Source: Achromobacter xylosoxidans
GTDB lineage: Bacteria > Pseudomonadota > Gammaproteobacteria > Burkholderiales > Burkholderiaceae_B
DNA length: 64,000 bases
Direction of reading: 5' to 3'
Assembly (NCBI RefSeq): GCF_014490035.1
Contig: NZ_CP061008.1
Span: 310,001-374,000 of the forward strand
Position numbers and translations under genes: made by a program. The notes under the pieces were generated by a model. It made no database searches. It had not been told where the DNA came from and worked only from the letters and a program-made list of their open reading frames with translations. Shown here piece after piece: positions 1 to 8,319 of the stretch (its first letter is position 1; each line of letters opens with the position of its first letter).

Positions 1-761
1 ATCAGGCCCACGCGCAAGCCCGCGCGCACCAGGCTGTAGAGCGTGTCGGTGTAATTCAGGGTGTCGGTCGCGGCCAGGTCCGAGCCCAGCTGGCGTAGCG
101 TGGCCACGATCATTTCGTAGGTACTGCCGCGCGACAGCACGGCCAGCGGCTCGGCCTTCAGGTCCTGCCAGGTCACCGCCTGGCGCCGCGCCAGCCGGTG
201 GGTGTCGGCCAGCACCGCGACCAGGTCGTCCTCGGCCACGAAGGCCGCGGCCACGCCGGGCGTGAGGCCGAAGTCCAGGCCCAGGCCGATGTCCAGTTCG
301 CCATTGCCTAGCGCGGCCATGAGCTCGTCGTTGAGGTGGTCGCTGAGGATCAGCACGATTTCCGGATGGCGCAGGCGCCATTGCGCCACCACCGGCGCCA
401 GCAAGTGCATGGTGGACGGGATGCAGCCGATGCGCACCGTGGCGGCCTGGGTATCCAGCAGGCGCTGCAGGTCTTCGGCGCCCTGCGTGTAGCTGTTGAG
501 CAGCCATTCGATCTGCGCACGCGCGGCTTGTCCGGCGGGCGTCAGGCGCACGTGGTGGGTGCTGCGTTCGAACAGGGCCACGCCCATCAGCGTCTCCAGT
601 TCGCGGATGGCGGCGGACAGGGCCGGCTGGCTCAGCGCCAGGGCCTCGGCGGCGCGGCTGAAACTGGCGTGGCGGGCCACTTCCTTGAAACCGCGCAGCT
701 GGCGCAGCGTGGGCTGGCGGACGGGTGCGGCGTGGCCATCGGGAGCGGGACGCTTGGTCAT
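1..761 (-). CDS. LysR-family transcriptional regulator (3' end outside window)
   Basis: DNA-binding regulator of the LysR family. The protein starts MTKRPAPDG at the minus-strand ATG at 759-761. A winged helix-turn-helix lies at about residues 17-76, with the typical FSRAAEALALSQPALSAAI stretch, followed by the start of a periplasmic-binding-protein-like effector domain. About 253 residues are visible of an expected 300 or so, and the C terminus runs off the left edge. It is transcribed away from the Bug receptor gene at 891, so it probably controls that operon, as LysR regulators usually control divergent neighbours. The effector is unknown. Confidence 0.9.
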   Translation of the reverse strand, partial: MTKRPAPDGHAAPVRQPTLRQLRGFKEVARHASFSRAAEALALSQPALSAAIRELETLMGVALFERSTHHVRLTPAGQAARAQIEWLLNSYTQGAEDLQRLLDTQAATVRIGCIPSTMHLLAPVVAQWRLRHPEIVLILSDHLNDELMAALGNGELDIGLGLDFGLTPGVAAAFVAEDDLVAVLADTHRLARRQAVTWQDLKAEPLAVLSRGSTYEMIVATLRQLGSDLAATDTLNYTDTLYSLVRAGLRVGL

Positions 762-890
762 AGATTTGCCTGATGAATCTATAAAAATATAGCATTTCAG
801 TTATCACCAGGATCTGGTTAGGATGGCGCCGTCGCCCTCCTCCGCGCTGCCGGTTCCGCGCGCGCCCCTCGCTCCGATCCCGCTCCTTCC

Positions 891-1871
891 ATGTTCAAAC
901 GCCTGTTCCTGTCCGTGTCCGCGCTGGCGGCCGCGCTGTGCCTTGCCCCCGCTGCCGGCGCCGACACCTGGCCGGAAGCCCGGCCCCTGACCCTGATCGT
1001 GCCGTTCAGCCCGGGCGGCAACGTCGACACCACGGCGCGCCTGGTGGCGCAGAAGCTGTCGGACCGCCTCAAGCAGTCCGTCATCGTCGACAACGTGGCG
1101 GGCGCGGGCGGCGTGCTGGGCGTGGCCAAGGCCGTGCACGCCAAGCCGGACGGCTACACGCTGGTGATGGGCTTTGACGGTCCGATCAGCGTGGCCCGGC
1201 TGATCAACTCGGCCGTGAAGTACGACGCCGAATCCGACCTGACGCCGGTGGCGCTGGTGACTACCGCGCCCGTGGTGCTGTTGGCGCGTCCGGGCCTGCC
1301 GGTGCAGAACATGGACGAGCTGATCGCGCTGGCGCGCGAGAAACCCGACACGCTGACCTACGCCTCGTCCGGCGTGGGCACCGTGCTGCATCTGGCCATG
1401 GAGGTGATGCAGGACCAGGCCCGCGTCAAGCTGGTGCACGTGCCCTATCGTGGCGGCGCGCAGATCACCAACGACGTCATGGGCGGCCAGGTGGACCTGG
1501 GCCTCCTGGTGACCACCAGCGCCACGCCGCTGGTGCAGCAGAAGAAACTGCACGCGCTGGGCGTGACGTCCGCCGCGCGCGTTGACACGCTGCCGCAGGT
1601 GCAGGCGTTTGGCGAGACGCCGGCGCTCAAGGGCTTTGAACTCAACACCTGGACCGGCGTGTTCGTGCCGGCAGGCACCGACCCCGCCGTGGTCGAGCGG
1701 CTGAACCAGGAACTGAACGCGGTGCTGCGCATGGACGAGGTGCAAAAGCGCCTGGCCGAAGGCGGCGCCATGCCCGGACAGGGCACGCCGCAGGATTTCG
1801 CCGCTTTCCTGAAGAAGGAAAAAGCCTTGTACGCGCACATCGTGAAGAGCGCCAACATCCAGCAGGAATAG
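891..1871 (+). CDS. Bug-family tripartite tricarboxylate transporter receptor
   Basis: Periplasmic solute receptor of the Bug/TctC family, which is greatly expanded in Bordetella and relatives and binds small carboxylates or amides. The 326-residue length is typical. A signal peptide with basic start (MFKR) and hydrophobic core ends near residue 24 (AAGAD). The family motif PFSPGGNVD follows at about residues 38-46, and PYRGG lies near residue 185. No TctA/TctB membrane genes are adjacent, which is common for orphan Bug receptors. It is followed after 27 bases by an amidohydrolase gene, so the ligand may be an acylated amino acid or similar compound (inference). Confidence 0.92.
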   Translation: MFKRLFLSVSALAAALCLAPAAGADTWPEARPLTLIVPFSPGGNVDTTARLVAQKLSDRLKQSVIVDNVAGAGGVLGVAKAVHAKPDGYTLVMGFDGPISVARLINSAVKYDAESDLTPVALVTTAPVVLLARPGLPVQNMDELIALAREKPDTLTYASSGVGTVLHLAMEVMQDQARVKLVHVPYRGGAQITNDVMGGQVDLGLLVTTSATPLVQQKKLHALGVTSAARVDTLPQVQAFGETPALKGFELNTWTGVFVPAGTDPAVVERLNQELNAVLRMDEVQKRLAEGGAMPGQGTPQDFAAFLKKEKALYAHIVKSANIQQE

Positions 1872-1898
1872 GCCTGCCCCTTTGCAGGAAGCCATGCC

Positions 1899-3083
1899 AT
1901 GAATACACCCCCCGTGCTGCCCGAGATCCAGGCCATCCAGGAAGAGATGGTGGCGCTGCGCCATCGCATCCACGCCAATCCCGAACTGGCGTATCAAGAG
2001 GTCGCCACGGCCGAGCTGGTGGCCGAAAGGCTGGCGGCCTGGGGCTACGAGGTGCATCGCGGCCTGGGCGTGACCGGCGTGGTGGGCACCTTGCGCCGCG
2101 GCAGCGGCGCGCGCCGGCTGGGCCTGCGCGCCGACATGGATGCCCTGCCCATCCATGAGACCACCGGCCTGCCCTATGCCAGCCAGAATCCCGGCAAGAT
2201 GCACGCCTGCGGCCACGATGGCCATACGGCCACGTTGCTGGCCGCGGCCCGCGCGCTGGCCGAACGCGGCCGTTTCGACGGCACCGTGCACCTGATCTTC
2301 CAGCCGGCCGAGGAAGGCCATGGCGGCGCGCAGAAGATGATTGCCGACGGCCTGTTCGAACGCTTTCCGTGCGACGCCGTCTACAGCTTTCACAACGAGC
2401 CGGGTTATCCGGCCGGCCATTTCGGCTTCCGCTCCGGCGTGATGTACAGCTCGTCCGACACGGTGATCCTGACCGTCAGCGGCGTGGGCGGCCATGGGGC
2501 CATGCCGCACGTGGCGGTGGACCCCATCGTGGCGGCGGCCAGCATCGTGCTGGCCCTGCAGACCATCGTCTCGCGCGAGATCGATCCCAACGACATGGCG
2601 GTGGTGACCATAGGCGCCATCCATGGCGGCGACGCGCCCAACGTGATTCCGAAGACGGTGGAGCTGCGCCTGACGGTGCGCGCGCGCCGCCCTGAAACGC
2701 GCGCGCTGCTGCGCGAACGCATCACGGCGATCGCCACCGCGCAGGCCGCGGTGCACCGCGCCAGCGTCCAGGTGGACTATCGCTGGCGCTATCCGCCGGT
2801 GGTCAATGACCGTGATGCCACGCAGTTCGCGGCCGAGGTGGCGCGCGGCTGGCTGGGCGAAGGCCTGCTGATCCCCGACCTGGAGCCGCTGCAAGCCAGC
2901 GACGATTTCGCCTTCATGCTGGAACAGGTGCCTGGCAGCTATTTCATCGTTGGCAATGGCGAGGGCGAAGGCGGCTGCATGGTGCACAACCCCGACTACG
3001 ATTTCAACGACGGCATCCTGCCGGTCACGGCCAGCTACTGGGTGACGCTGGCGGAAGCCTATCTGGCCGCCGGCGCGCGCTGA
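1899..3083 (+). CDS. M20-family amidohydrolase (hippurate-hydrolase type)
   Basis: Metal-dependent amidohydrolase of peptidase family M20D, the group that includes hippurate hydrolase and N-acyl-L-amino acid amidohydrolases. It cleaves an acyl-amino acid to acid plus amino acid. Metal-site motifs are visible: ACGHDGHT near residue 103 and the general-base pair in QPAEEGHGG near residue 136, plus the C-terminal HNPDYDFND. The 394-residue length fits, and there is no signal peptide, so it is cytoplasmic. It lies between a Bug receptor and a phosphoribosyltransferase on the same strand with short gaps, suggesting one uptake-and-hydrolysis operon. The exact substrate cannot be told from sequence. 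Confidence 0.9.
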   Translation: MNTPPVLPEIQAIQEEMVALRHRIHANPELAYQEVATAELVAERLAAWGYEVHRGLGVTGVVGTLRRGSGARRLGLRADMDALPIHETTGLPYASQNPGKMHACGHDGHTATLLAAARALAERGRFDGTVHLIFQPAEEGHGGAQKMIADGLFERFPCDAVYSFHNEPGYPAGHFGFRSGVMYSSSDTVILTVSGVGGHGAMPHVAVDPIVAAASIVLALQTIVSREIDPNDMAVVTIGAIHGGDAPNVIPKTVELRLTVRARRPETRALLRERITAIATAQAAVHRASVQVDYRWRYPPVVNDRDATQFAAEVARGWLGEGLLIPDLEPLQASDDFAFMLEQVPGSYFIVGNGEGEGGCMVHNPDYDFNDGILPVTASYWVTLAEAYLAAGAR

Positions 3084-3109
3084 CCGGCCGCCGCTACTTT
3101 CCGCGACGC

Positions 3110-3847
3110 ATGACTGCCTCACACGACCTGACCACCGCCGGCGCGCCTGCCTTCGACGCCACCACCGACTACTGGCAGGAGATCGTCAGCGCCGATGCGC
3201 TGACGCTGCCGGCAGACCCGCCCTATTCCCGCGGCTATCCCGCGCGGCTGCCCGACGGCCGCTATCTGGTGCTGCCGCTGCGCGGCGTGCCCGGCGACCC
3301 TGACCGCTGCGTGGCCTCGCTGATCGCCAACCATGCCAGCCTGGAAGTGGTGGACGCACTGGCCGGCTTCATGGCCGAGCGCGCGCGCGTCTTCGAGGCC
3401 GAGGTGGTCGTGGGCCTGCCGACGCTGGGCCTCGCTTTCGCGCCCATGGTGGCGCGCGGCCTGGGGTTCACGCGCTATGTGCCCTTCGGCTATTCGCGCA
3501 AGTACTGGTACGACGAACGCCTGGCCGTGCCGGTGCAGTCGCTGACCACGCCGGACGCCGGCAAGCTGCTGTACGTGGATCCGAATCTGGCGGGCAGCCT
3601 GGCGGGGCGCCGCGTGCTGGTGGTGGACGACGCCGTCAGCACGGGGCAGACGATGCTGTCCGCGCTGGAACTGCTGGCGCGCTGCGGCGCGGAAGTGGCG
3701 GGCATCGTCGTGGCCATGTGCCAGGGCGAGCGCTGGCGCGAGCGGCTGGTGGATGCGCAGGGCGCGCCGATATCGGTGGCCTGCGCGTTCGAGTCGCCGC
3801 GCATGCGCCGCACGGCCGCGGGCTGGGTGCCGGAAACGGCCGCCTGA
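3110..3847 (+). CDS. Phosphoribosyltransferase family protein
   Basis: Type I phosphoribosyltransferase fold protein of 245 residues. The PRPP-binding loop is clear at about residues 169-183 (VLVVDDAVSTGQTM), matching the hydrophobic-hydrophobic-DD-x4-TG pattern of the family. Adenine/orotate phosphoribosyltransferase-like proteins of this size often sit in catabolic or salvage operons. The start ATG at 3110 has no strong ribosome site. It follows the M20 gene by 26 bases, and its stop is 19 bases from the convergent MFS gene. The base or other acceptor used is unknown. Confidence 0.82.
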   Translation: MTASHDLTTAGAPAFDATTDYWQEIVSADALTLPADPPYSRGYPARLPDGRYLVLPLRGVPGDPDRCVASLIANHASLEVVDALAGFMAERARVFEAEVVVGLPTLGLAFAPMVARGLGFTRYVPFGYSRKYWYDERLAVPVQSLTTPDAGKLLYVDPNLAGSLAGRRVLVVDDAVSTGQTMLSALELLARCGAEVAGIVVAMCQGERWRERLVDAQGAPISVACAFESPRMRRTAAGWVPETAA

Positions 3848-3866
3848 AGTACGGCGGCGCGGGCGC

Positions 3867-5558
3867 CTACAGGGATTCCGGATCGCGGCGCAGCGAGAAA
3901 CCCTGCGCTTCGTTCATGGCCAGGTAGCTGACGTTGCGCGACACCACCGGCGGCTTGTCGCCGGCGTGCAGCGCGCGCACCTTGTCCAGCACCATCTTGT
4001 CCTCCAGCGTCATGCGGTCGATCATGCGCAGGTATTGCATCCAGCTTTCCACCAGGAAGACCTCGCGCCAGACGCCCTCGCGCTCCAGGTCGCGGAACAG
4101 TTGCCATTGCTGCGCCCCGTTGCGCAGCCGCATGAGGCGCAGCGGGTGCGTCGCGCCGATCAGCGCGGACAGCTTTTCCTTTTCGATCAGGTACTCCACG
4201 GCGACCAGCACCGCGCCGTGCTGCGTGTTGAAGCCTACCGCGGCCATCGCCGGCTCGGTGGTGTCGGCCCGCGCCAGCGACGTGGTGTCCAGATGTTCGG
4301 GCAGCCGCGAGCGGTACATCAGCGCGACGGTGATGCCCAGCATGATGCCGGCGGTGGCCAGGGCGCCGGAAACGCCCATGGTGCCGGCGAAATGGCCCCA
4401 CATGAAGGAGCCCGCCGCCAGCCCGCCGAAGATGGCCGTCTGGTACAGCGCCAGCGCGCGCGCCTTGACCCAGTCCGGCACCAGCATCTGGACGGTGGTG
4501 TTATAGGTGGCCAGCACGCCGATCCAGCAGCTGCCTGACAGCAGCAACGCGGGAAATGCCACCCACAGGGTGCCGGTCAGGCCCAGCGCCAGCAGGCATG
4601 CGGCCAGCAGGCCCGCCGCGGCGCTGATCAGGCCGCTCGCGCCCCAGGCGGCCTGCACCCGGCGTACGACGGCGCTGCCGAGGATGGCGCCCAGGCCCAG
4701 CGCGCCCAGCATGTAGCCGTACAGCAGGGCGCTGCCGCCTTCATGTTCGTGCGCCAGCAGCGGCAGCAAGGCCCACAGCGCGCTGGCGGACAGGCCGAAG
4801 GCGAATGACCGCAGCATCACCACGCGCGTGACGGTGGAGTGCTGGGTGTAGCGCAGCGCCGCCACCACGCCTTCCAGGATGCCTTCGGGCGGCAGGCGGC
4901 GCAGCGGCAGGTCGCGCTTCCAGCGCCAGATCGCCCAGATCAGGCCGCCGTAGCAGAAGCAGTTCAGCAGGAACACCCAGGGCGCGCCCATGGCGCCCAG
5001 CAGCAGGCCGCCGATGGCCGGGCCGACCGCGCGCGCCACGTTGAAGTTGACGCTGTTCAGCAGCACCGCGCTGCCGACGTGGGCGCGCGGGACCTGTTCG
5101 CCCACCGCGGCCTGCCAGGCCGGCGTGACGATAGCGCTGCCGATGGCGATGCAGAACACCGACGCGATCAGCGTGATGGGATGCAGCAGGCCGGCAAAGG
5201 CCAGGATGGTGATGAAGACGCCGCCTGTCAGCTCCAGCAGCATGCCGGTCAGCATGACCTTGCGGCGGTCGTAGTTGTCGGCCAGCACGCCAGTCAGGAT
5301 GGACAGCGCCACCAGCGGGAAGGCGGCGGCCACCTGGATCATGGCGACCATCAGCGGGCTGCTCTGTTCGGTGGTGATTATCCACGCGGCAGCGACGGAT
5401 TGCGCCCAGGTGCCCAGGTTGGCGAACAGATTGGCGATCCAGATGATGCGGAAGGCCGGAAACGCGAAGGGGGATAGCGTGCTGACCTGCAGCACGGGGG
5501 CGGGAGCGGCGGGTGCGTCCGCGGGCAGATCGGTGTTGGCCGAAACGGGTTGCAGCAT
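3867..5558 (-). CDS. MFS exporter of the EntS/PF05977 type with C-terminal soluble domain
   Basis: Twelve-helix major facilitator exporter of the enterobactin-exporter-like group (MFS_3). Residues about 25-410 are membrane segments. The remaining 150 or so residues form a soluble tail (VEYLIEKEKL, FLVESWMQYLRMIDRMTLEDK), seen in the longer members of this family and resembling an antibiotic-biosynthesis-monooxygenase-like fold. At 563 residues it is full length. The conserved A-type motif is recognisable in the loop DNYDRRKVM. The gene is alone on its strand here, with a convergent partner at 3847, and its substrate is unknown. Confidence 0.88.
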   Translation of the reverse strand: MLQPVSANTDLPADAPAAPAPVLQVSTLSPFAFPAFRIIWIANLFANLGTWAQSVAAAWIITTEQSSPLMVAMIQVAAAFPLVALSILTGVLADNYDRRKVMLTGMLLELTGGVFITILAFAGLLHPITLIASVFCIAIGSAIVTPAWQAAVGEQVPRAHVGSAVLLNSVNFNVARAVGPAIGGLLLGAMGAPWVFLLNCFCYGGLIWAIWRWKRDLPLRRLPPEGILEGVVAALRYTQHSTVTRVVMLRSFAFGLSASALWALLPLLAHEHEGGSALLYGYMLGALGLGAILGSAVVRRVQAAWGASGLISAAAGLLAACLLALGLTGTLWVAFPALLLSGSCWIGVLATYNTTVQMLVPDWVKARALALYQTAIFGGLAAGSFMWGHFAGTMGVSGALATAGIMLGITVALMYRSRLPEHLDTTSLARADTTEPAMAAVGFNTQHGAVLVAVEYLIEKEKLSALIGATHPLRLMRLRNGAQQWQLFRDLEREGVWREVFLVESWMQYLRMIDRMTLEDKMVLDKVRALHAGDKPPVVSRNVSYLAMNEAQGFSLRRDPESL

Positions 5559-5661
5559 GGAGTTCTTCCGGCGCGCCGGGTAGGCGCTCCTGTCGGACGT
5601 GGTCTGGGTCGGGTAATGGTACGCCTAAGCCAGCGGTCGATGGGAGCGCGCGCGCCACCGC

Positions 5662-5682
5662 GGGGCGGCCGCGCGCCGCCCC
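5662..5682. terminator. GC-rich hairpin downstream of the sulfite-oxidase pair
   Basis: A perfect inverted repeat GGGGCGGC-N5-GCCGCCCC lies just after the minus-strand cytochrome gene that stops at 5705. There is no T tract, so if it ends transcription it is not a classical Rho-independent site. It could be simply a GC-rich palindrome. Confidence 0.3.
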
Positions 5683-5704
5683 GGGGGCTGCTGCCAGGGG
5701 CCGC

Positions 5705-6049
5705 CTATTGCTTGGCGGCCGGGGCCGGCGCAGGGGCCGGCGGATAGGCCTGGTTCAGGTATTCCACGATCAGCGGCACCTGGTCGGCGGGAATGGGGGC
5801 GCCGTAGGTGCCCACCATCTTCTTGACCTCTGCGTCCCAGAAGCCCAGGGGCATGGGCGGCTGCGACGATACATAGTCCACCGAATGGCACATCAGGCAC
5901 AGGGCCGCATGCTGGGCCCCCGCGCCCGTGCCGGGATGCAGGGTGGCGGTTTCCTGGGGCAGCTTGATCTCCAGGGCCTGGGCGGCCGGGGCCAAACAGG
6001 CGAGGCCCAGCGCGAGCGCCGGCAGGCAGCGACGGAAATGGCGGTTCAT
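5705..6049 (-). CDS. sorB: Periplasmic monoheme cytochrome c, sulfite dehydrogenase subunit (SorB-like)
   Basis: Small exported c-type cytochrome of 114 residues. A signal peptide ends near residue 25 (PAAQA). The heme attachment motif is C51-L-M-C54-H55, and Met66 or Met78 could be the distal ligand. A proline/alanine-rich tail closes the protein. The gene lies 10 bases after the molybdenum sulfite-oxidase-like gene on the same strand, the arrangement known for SorAB sulfite:cytochrome c oxidoreductase, where SorB takes electrons from the Mo/heme subunit. The pairing is seen directly; sulfite as substrate is inferred from family membership. Confidence 0.85.
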   Translation of the reverse strand: MNRHFRRCLPALALGLACLAPAAQALEIKLPQETATLHPGTGAGAQHAALCLMCHSVDYVSSQPPMPLGFWDAEVKKMVGTYGAPIPADQVPLIVEYLNQAYPPAPAPAPAAKQ

Positions 6050-6059
6050 GGCGCTCTCC

Positions 6060-7295
6060 TCAGGCGGCGGTGACGCGGACGGCTTCGACCACGTTGCGCA
6101 TGTAGCCGGCCGGGTTCCACAGCGGGTCCAGCGGCTGGGTTTCGCCGGCCGTGTTGGTGGCGCGGACCTTCAGCATGTAGTCGCCGGCGGCCTTGGGCGT
6201 GAAATCGGCGTGCCATTCGCGGAAGGAGTAGCGGCCCAGGTCGCGGCCCAGTTTGGCGGCCTGCCAGGTCTTGCCGCCGTCCGACGAGAACTGGACCTCG
6301 CGTATGCCCTTGCCGCCGTCGAAGGCGATGCCGCGCACCTGCACCGGCTTGCCGCGGGCGACGCGCGCGCCCTCTGCGAGGCTGGTGATGAAGCTGCGCA
6401 CGTTGTAGCGGCCGATGGGGCGTGTTTTTTCCGGCGCCTTGCCCGGGGGCGTGCAGGCGCAATCGTTGTCGGGAATGCGGTAGGCCTTCTGCATCCAGAA
6501 GCCGTCGAACTCCTTATCCAGCACCTTGATGTCGGCCAGGTGCTTGACCCAATAGGTGCCGTAGTACCCCGGCACCACCAGGCGCACGGGATAGCCGTTG
6601 AGCATGGGCAGGTCGGCGCCGTTCATGGCATAGGCCAGCATGACCTCGCCGTCCAGCGCATGGGCGGCGTCCAGCGCCTTGACGAATTCCGGCGTGCCGG
6701 GCAGCACCGGGCGGTCCATGCCCTCGAACGTCACCTGGCGCGCGCCGGCGCGGATGCCGGCTTTCTCCAGCACGCGCTTGAGCGGGATGCCCAGCCAGCG
6801 GGCATTGCCCATGGCGCCGTTGCCCGACTGCCCGCCGCCCACGCGCGGCGCGAAGAAGCCGCGGCTGTTGCCCGAGCACTGGGTGACGGCCACCAGCTCC
6901 ACCGGTTTGCCGAATTGCTGCTTCAGATCGGCCAGCGACAGCTCCAGCGGCTTGTCCACCAGCCCGCTGACCTTGATGCGGTAGGTGTTCAGGTCGATGG
7001 CGGTGGGAATATTGCCCAGGTGGTAGCGCACGAAGAACGCGTCATTTGGCGTGATGATGTTTTCATTGAAGACCGCGAACGGCGTTTCCAGCTGCGGCGG
7101 GCGCGAGGTCTGGCGGATCAGGGGCCGCTTCTGCGGATAGGCGATCAGGTCGCGCTCGCCGTTGGCGAACGGCAGGGTGACGGTGGCCGGCGCCGCCAGG
7201 CTGGTCAGCGCATGGCCGGCCAGCGTGCCGGTGGCGCCCAGCGTACAGGCCTGGCGCAGGAAGCGCCGGCGCCCATTCGGGTCGAATGTGCTCAT
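6060..7295 (-). CDS. sorA: Molybdopterin-dependent sulfite oxidase-family protein (SorA-like)
   Basis: Periplasmic molybdoenzyme of the sulfite oxidase family, expected to oxidise sulfite to sulfate. A twin-arginine signal, RRRFLR at residues 9-14, directs folded export. The molybdenum-ligating cysteine is Cys140 in VTQCSGNSRG. The C-terminal 100 or so residues form the Mo-co dimerisation domain (VQVRGIAFDGGKGIREVQFS). Length 411 matches SorA-type enzymes. It is translated ahead of the cytochrome subunit with a 10-base gap. A related function on other sulfur or N-oxide substrates cannot be excluded. Confidence 0.88.
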   Translation of the reverse strand: MSTFDPNGRRRFLRQACTLGATGTLAGHALTSLAAPATVTLPFANGERDLIAYPQKRPLIRQTSRPPQLETPFAVFNENIITPNDAFFVRYHLGNIPTAIDLNTYRIKVSGLVDKPLELSLADLKQQFGKPVELVAVTQCSGNSRGFFAPRVGGGQSGNGAMGNARWLGIPLKRVLEKAGIRAGARQVTFEGMDRPVLPGTPEFVKALDAAHALDGEVMLAYAMNGADLPMLNGYPVRLVVPGYYGTYWVKHLADIKVLDKEFDGFWMQKAYRIPDNDCACTPPGKAPEKTRPIGRYNVRSFITSLAEGARVARGKPVQVRGIAFDGGKGIREVQFSSDGGKTWQAAKLGRDLGRYSFREWHADFTPKAAGDYMLKVRATNTAGETQPLDPLWNPAGYMRNVVEAVRVTAA

Positions 7296-7419
7296 CTTGG
7301 TGTCTCCTCGTTCTTGTCAGCGCCCTGCCCCGGCGCGTTCAGACGAGCCTACGCGCGGTGGCCTGACAAATGCGTTAACGTCCGCGCTGCCCGTTTCAAT
7401 TTCCGCGTTTTCCGCACCG

Positions 7420-7815
7420 ATGATCCTGACCTTCAACAAGCGCGCCTTTGCCGCGCTGCTGGCCGTAACCGCGCTGGAAGCGCTGATCGCCACCCTGGGC
7501 GCGCCTTATCCCCTGTTGCGGGGCTTCGTGGGCGACGTGGTGGCGGTGGGCTGGGCCTATCTGGTGTATCGCAGCTTCATCCGCGCGGACGTGCTGCCGC
7601 TGGCGCTGGCCGCGCTGTTCACCGGCTACGCGGTGGAACTGGGGCAGTACCTGGCCCGGCATTTCGGCTGGCGGCTGGAGCAGCCGGTATTGCGCGTGAT
7701 CCTGGGCAGCGTGCCCGACTGGTGGGACATGCTGGCCTATACGCTGGGATTCTTCCTGGTGCTGGCGCTGGCCGCCTGGAACCGGCGGCGGGACGCCGCG
7801 CTGCGCGGCGCCTAG
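7420..7815 (+). CDS. DUF2809-family small membrane protein
   Basis: Integral membrane protein of 131 residues with four predicted helices (for example LYVGWAYLVYRSF-like and MLAYTLGFFLVLALAAW segments). The motif GSVPDWWDMLAY near residue 100 is characteristic of DUF2809 proteins, whose function is unknown. I chose the ATG at 7420 because the reading frame upstream covers the divergent sorA promoter region and does not look coding. It is a single gene. Confidence 0.72.
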   Translation: MILTFNKRAFAALLAVTALEALIATLGAPYPLLRGFVGDVVAVGWAYLVYRSFIRADVLPLALAALFTGYAVELGQYLARHFGWRLEQPVLRVILGSVPDWWDMLAYTLGFFLVLALAAWNRRRDAALRGA

Positions 7816-7866
7816 GCGCTTTTCATCTTTCTGCCCGGCCGAACGCGCCGGACCTCCAACCGGGAA

Positions 7867-8082
7867 TCAGCCTGCCTGGCAGACCGGCGCGTCGTCGTGC
7901 GCGCGCGCGGCGGGCTTGGTCGCGCGCAGCGGCTGCAAGCGGGCGTTGCGAAACGGCGCGAAGAGCTCGGCCCAGGACGAAGGAAACAGCGGCGTGGCGT
8001 GGCGTACGGCATCGCGACGGGCGTAATGCGTCAGCAGTTGTTGACCGATCGGGGCGTCTCCCAGGGGATGGCGGGTATTCAT
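7867..8082 (-). CDS. Possible small hypothetical protein (71 residues)
   Basis: A 71-residue frame beginning MNTRHPLGDAPIGQQL and ending HDDAPVCQAG. I do not recognise it. It has no membrane segment and is moderately basic. A weak purine-rich stretch (GGAAA) sits ahead of the ATG at 8082. In-frame ATGs also occur at 8100 and 8115. It occupies an otherwise empty 500-base gap, and the sequence upstream of it is AT-rich, as a promoter would be. It could be a real small gene or chance. Confidence 0.4.
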   Translation of the reverse strand: MNTRHPLGDAPIGQQLLTHYARRDAVRHATPLFPSSWAELFAPFRNARLQPLRATKPAARAHDDAPVCQAG

Positions 8083-8250
8083 GGTATTTCCGTATTGCAT
8101 TGAAAGTGTATTCATTGTACCAGCGTACACGCATTCCGGCCAACCCCCGCCTGCACACGCCAAGTCATTGATCCATAAAGACTGTCCCTGTTTATTGGGC
8201 AACATCTGGCCGATCTCCGGGATTGCCCTAGCAGTTCAAAATAGTAGACG

Positions 8251-8259
8251 GTATACAAT
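8251..8259. promoter_or_regulatory. GTATAC-centred putative operator ahead of the HDO operon
   Basis: GTATAC followed by AAT at 8251-8259, 61 bases ahead of the ATG at 8320. TACAAT at 8254-8259 resembles a -10 hexamer, so a protein bound here would block RNA polymerase. The same core recurs in other promoter regions of this cluster at 11764, 11922 and 13607. I infer that it is the site of the GntR regulator encoded at 10201-10956. Confidence 0.55.
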
Positions 8260-8319
8260 GTGCATCATGCCCGGGCTTAGACCAGCCTGGAGTCTTCACC
8301 ACTGGACCTGGAGCGCGTC

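Noticed and set aside
804..3122. A 772-codon open frame on the minus strand opposite the Bug and M20 genes
   Set aside because: High-GC shadow frame. The plus-strand genes carry clear family motifs; the antisense translation is His/Gln/Arg/Ala-rich with no recognisable domain.
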